This document shows, one piece after another, positions 6,222 through 6,347 of a stretch of 6,347 nucleotides of DNA. The translations under genes were made by a program, and so were the position numbers. The DNA lies in contig JAGLFI010000070.1 in assembly GCA_023144585.1 (NCBI GenBank), positions 1 to 6,347 of the forward strand, in the 5' to 3' direction. This DNA is from Desulfobacula sp. (GTDB lineage Bacteria > Desulfobacterota > Desulfobacteria > Desulfobacterales > Desulfobacteraceae). The notes beneath the pieces were generated by a model, which ran no database searches, was not told the DNA's origin, and saw only the letters and a program-made list of their open reading frames with translations. Each line of letters opens with the position of its first letter. The stretch's first letter is position 1.

Positions 6222-6347
6222 TTATCTGCCGAATGAACAGACAGGATAGTGACAGATCTCGCAGTTCATGCACAAACCGCCGTGACCCATGGCTGCAATA
6301 TCATCTTCCCTGATAGTTTCACCGGCAAGAACCCTTGGAAAAATCAG
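6222..6347 (-). CDS. Probable molybdopterin-binding (MoeA-like) protein, C-terminal end only
   Basis: The right edge of the window cuts a minus-strand gene, leaving its last 41 codons and a TAA stop at 6222-6224. The translated tail has RVLAGETIREDDIAAMGHGG followed by a four-cysteine cluster, C-x2-C-x2-C-x4-C (window residues 26, 29, 32 and 37), and ends in SFGR. From memory, a GHGG-LC-NC-C-P-C-FG ending is typical of roughly 340-residue molybdopterin-binding proteins that lie beside selenium-dependent molybdenum hydroxylase genes; this could not be checked by search. The cysteines could hold a metal or an Fe-S cluster. The position just upstream of the DUF364 and yqeB genes, in the same direction, supports the assignment. 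The catalytic part lies outside the window. Confidence 0.7.
   Translation of the reverse strand: MIFPRVLAGETIREDDIAAMGHGGLCMNCEICHYPVCSFGR

Noticed and set aside
6128..6313. Plus-strand 61-codon open frame at the right edge.
   Set aside because: It runs antisense to the cysteine-rich coding tail and the spacer, shows no recognisable family, and lacks a convincing ribosome binding site.
1..6347. CRISPR array, tRNA or rRNA genes, and phage or defence genes.
   Set aside because: No regularly spaced identical repeats, no cloverleaf-like sequence, and no protein of those families was found on either strand.

Overview
The window looks like a piece of a chromosome from a strictly anaerobic bacterium. 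The protein style (a selenium-linked molybdenum hydroxylase maturation factor, a DUF364 protein, catabolic thiolase-type enzymes) and the moderate GC of the genes next to AT-rich spacers would fit a sulfate-reducing Desulfobacterota member such as a Desulfobacteraceae relative. That placement is inference from style, not from a marker gene.

Layout: positions 1-323 are AT-rich and carry no convincing gene, only a weak promoter candidate and short direct repeats. One plus-strand gene follows (324-767, SRPBCC ligand-binding fold). It converges on a long minus-strand gene train, with a hairpin terminator between them (about 773-807). Read in the direction of transcription, from the right edge leftwards, the minus strand carries: the last 41 codons of a protein with a four-cysteine tail, probably a MoeA-like molybdopterin-binding protein (6222-6347); a possible 36-residue membrane peptide (6109-6219, speculative); a DUF4213/DUF364 protein (5374-6108); a YqeB-type maturation protein (4556-5368); a thiolase-superfamily enzyme (3279-4472); a saccharopine-dehydrogenase-like oxidoreductase (2093-3235); and a class III PLP aminotransferase or aminomutase (810-2060).

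The right-hand block is best read as maturation machinery for selenium-dependent molybdenum hydroxylases of the xanthine dehydrogenase type. The left-hand block is a compact three-gene cassette for an unassigned pathway. Its three chemistries (C-C bond cleavage or formation with CoA, NAD(P)-linked C-N redox chemistry, PLP amino transfer or shift) would suit breakdown or synthesis of an amino-keto or beta-amino acid. All genes of both blocks face the same way with gaps of 5-83 nt, so they may be co-transcribed, although the 83-nt gap before the thiolase leaves room for a separate promoter. The most notable points are the altered signature motifs of the thiolase, the unusual gene partnership, and the small features at the right edge.
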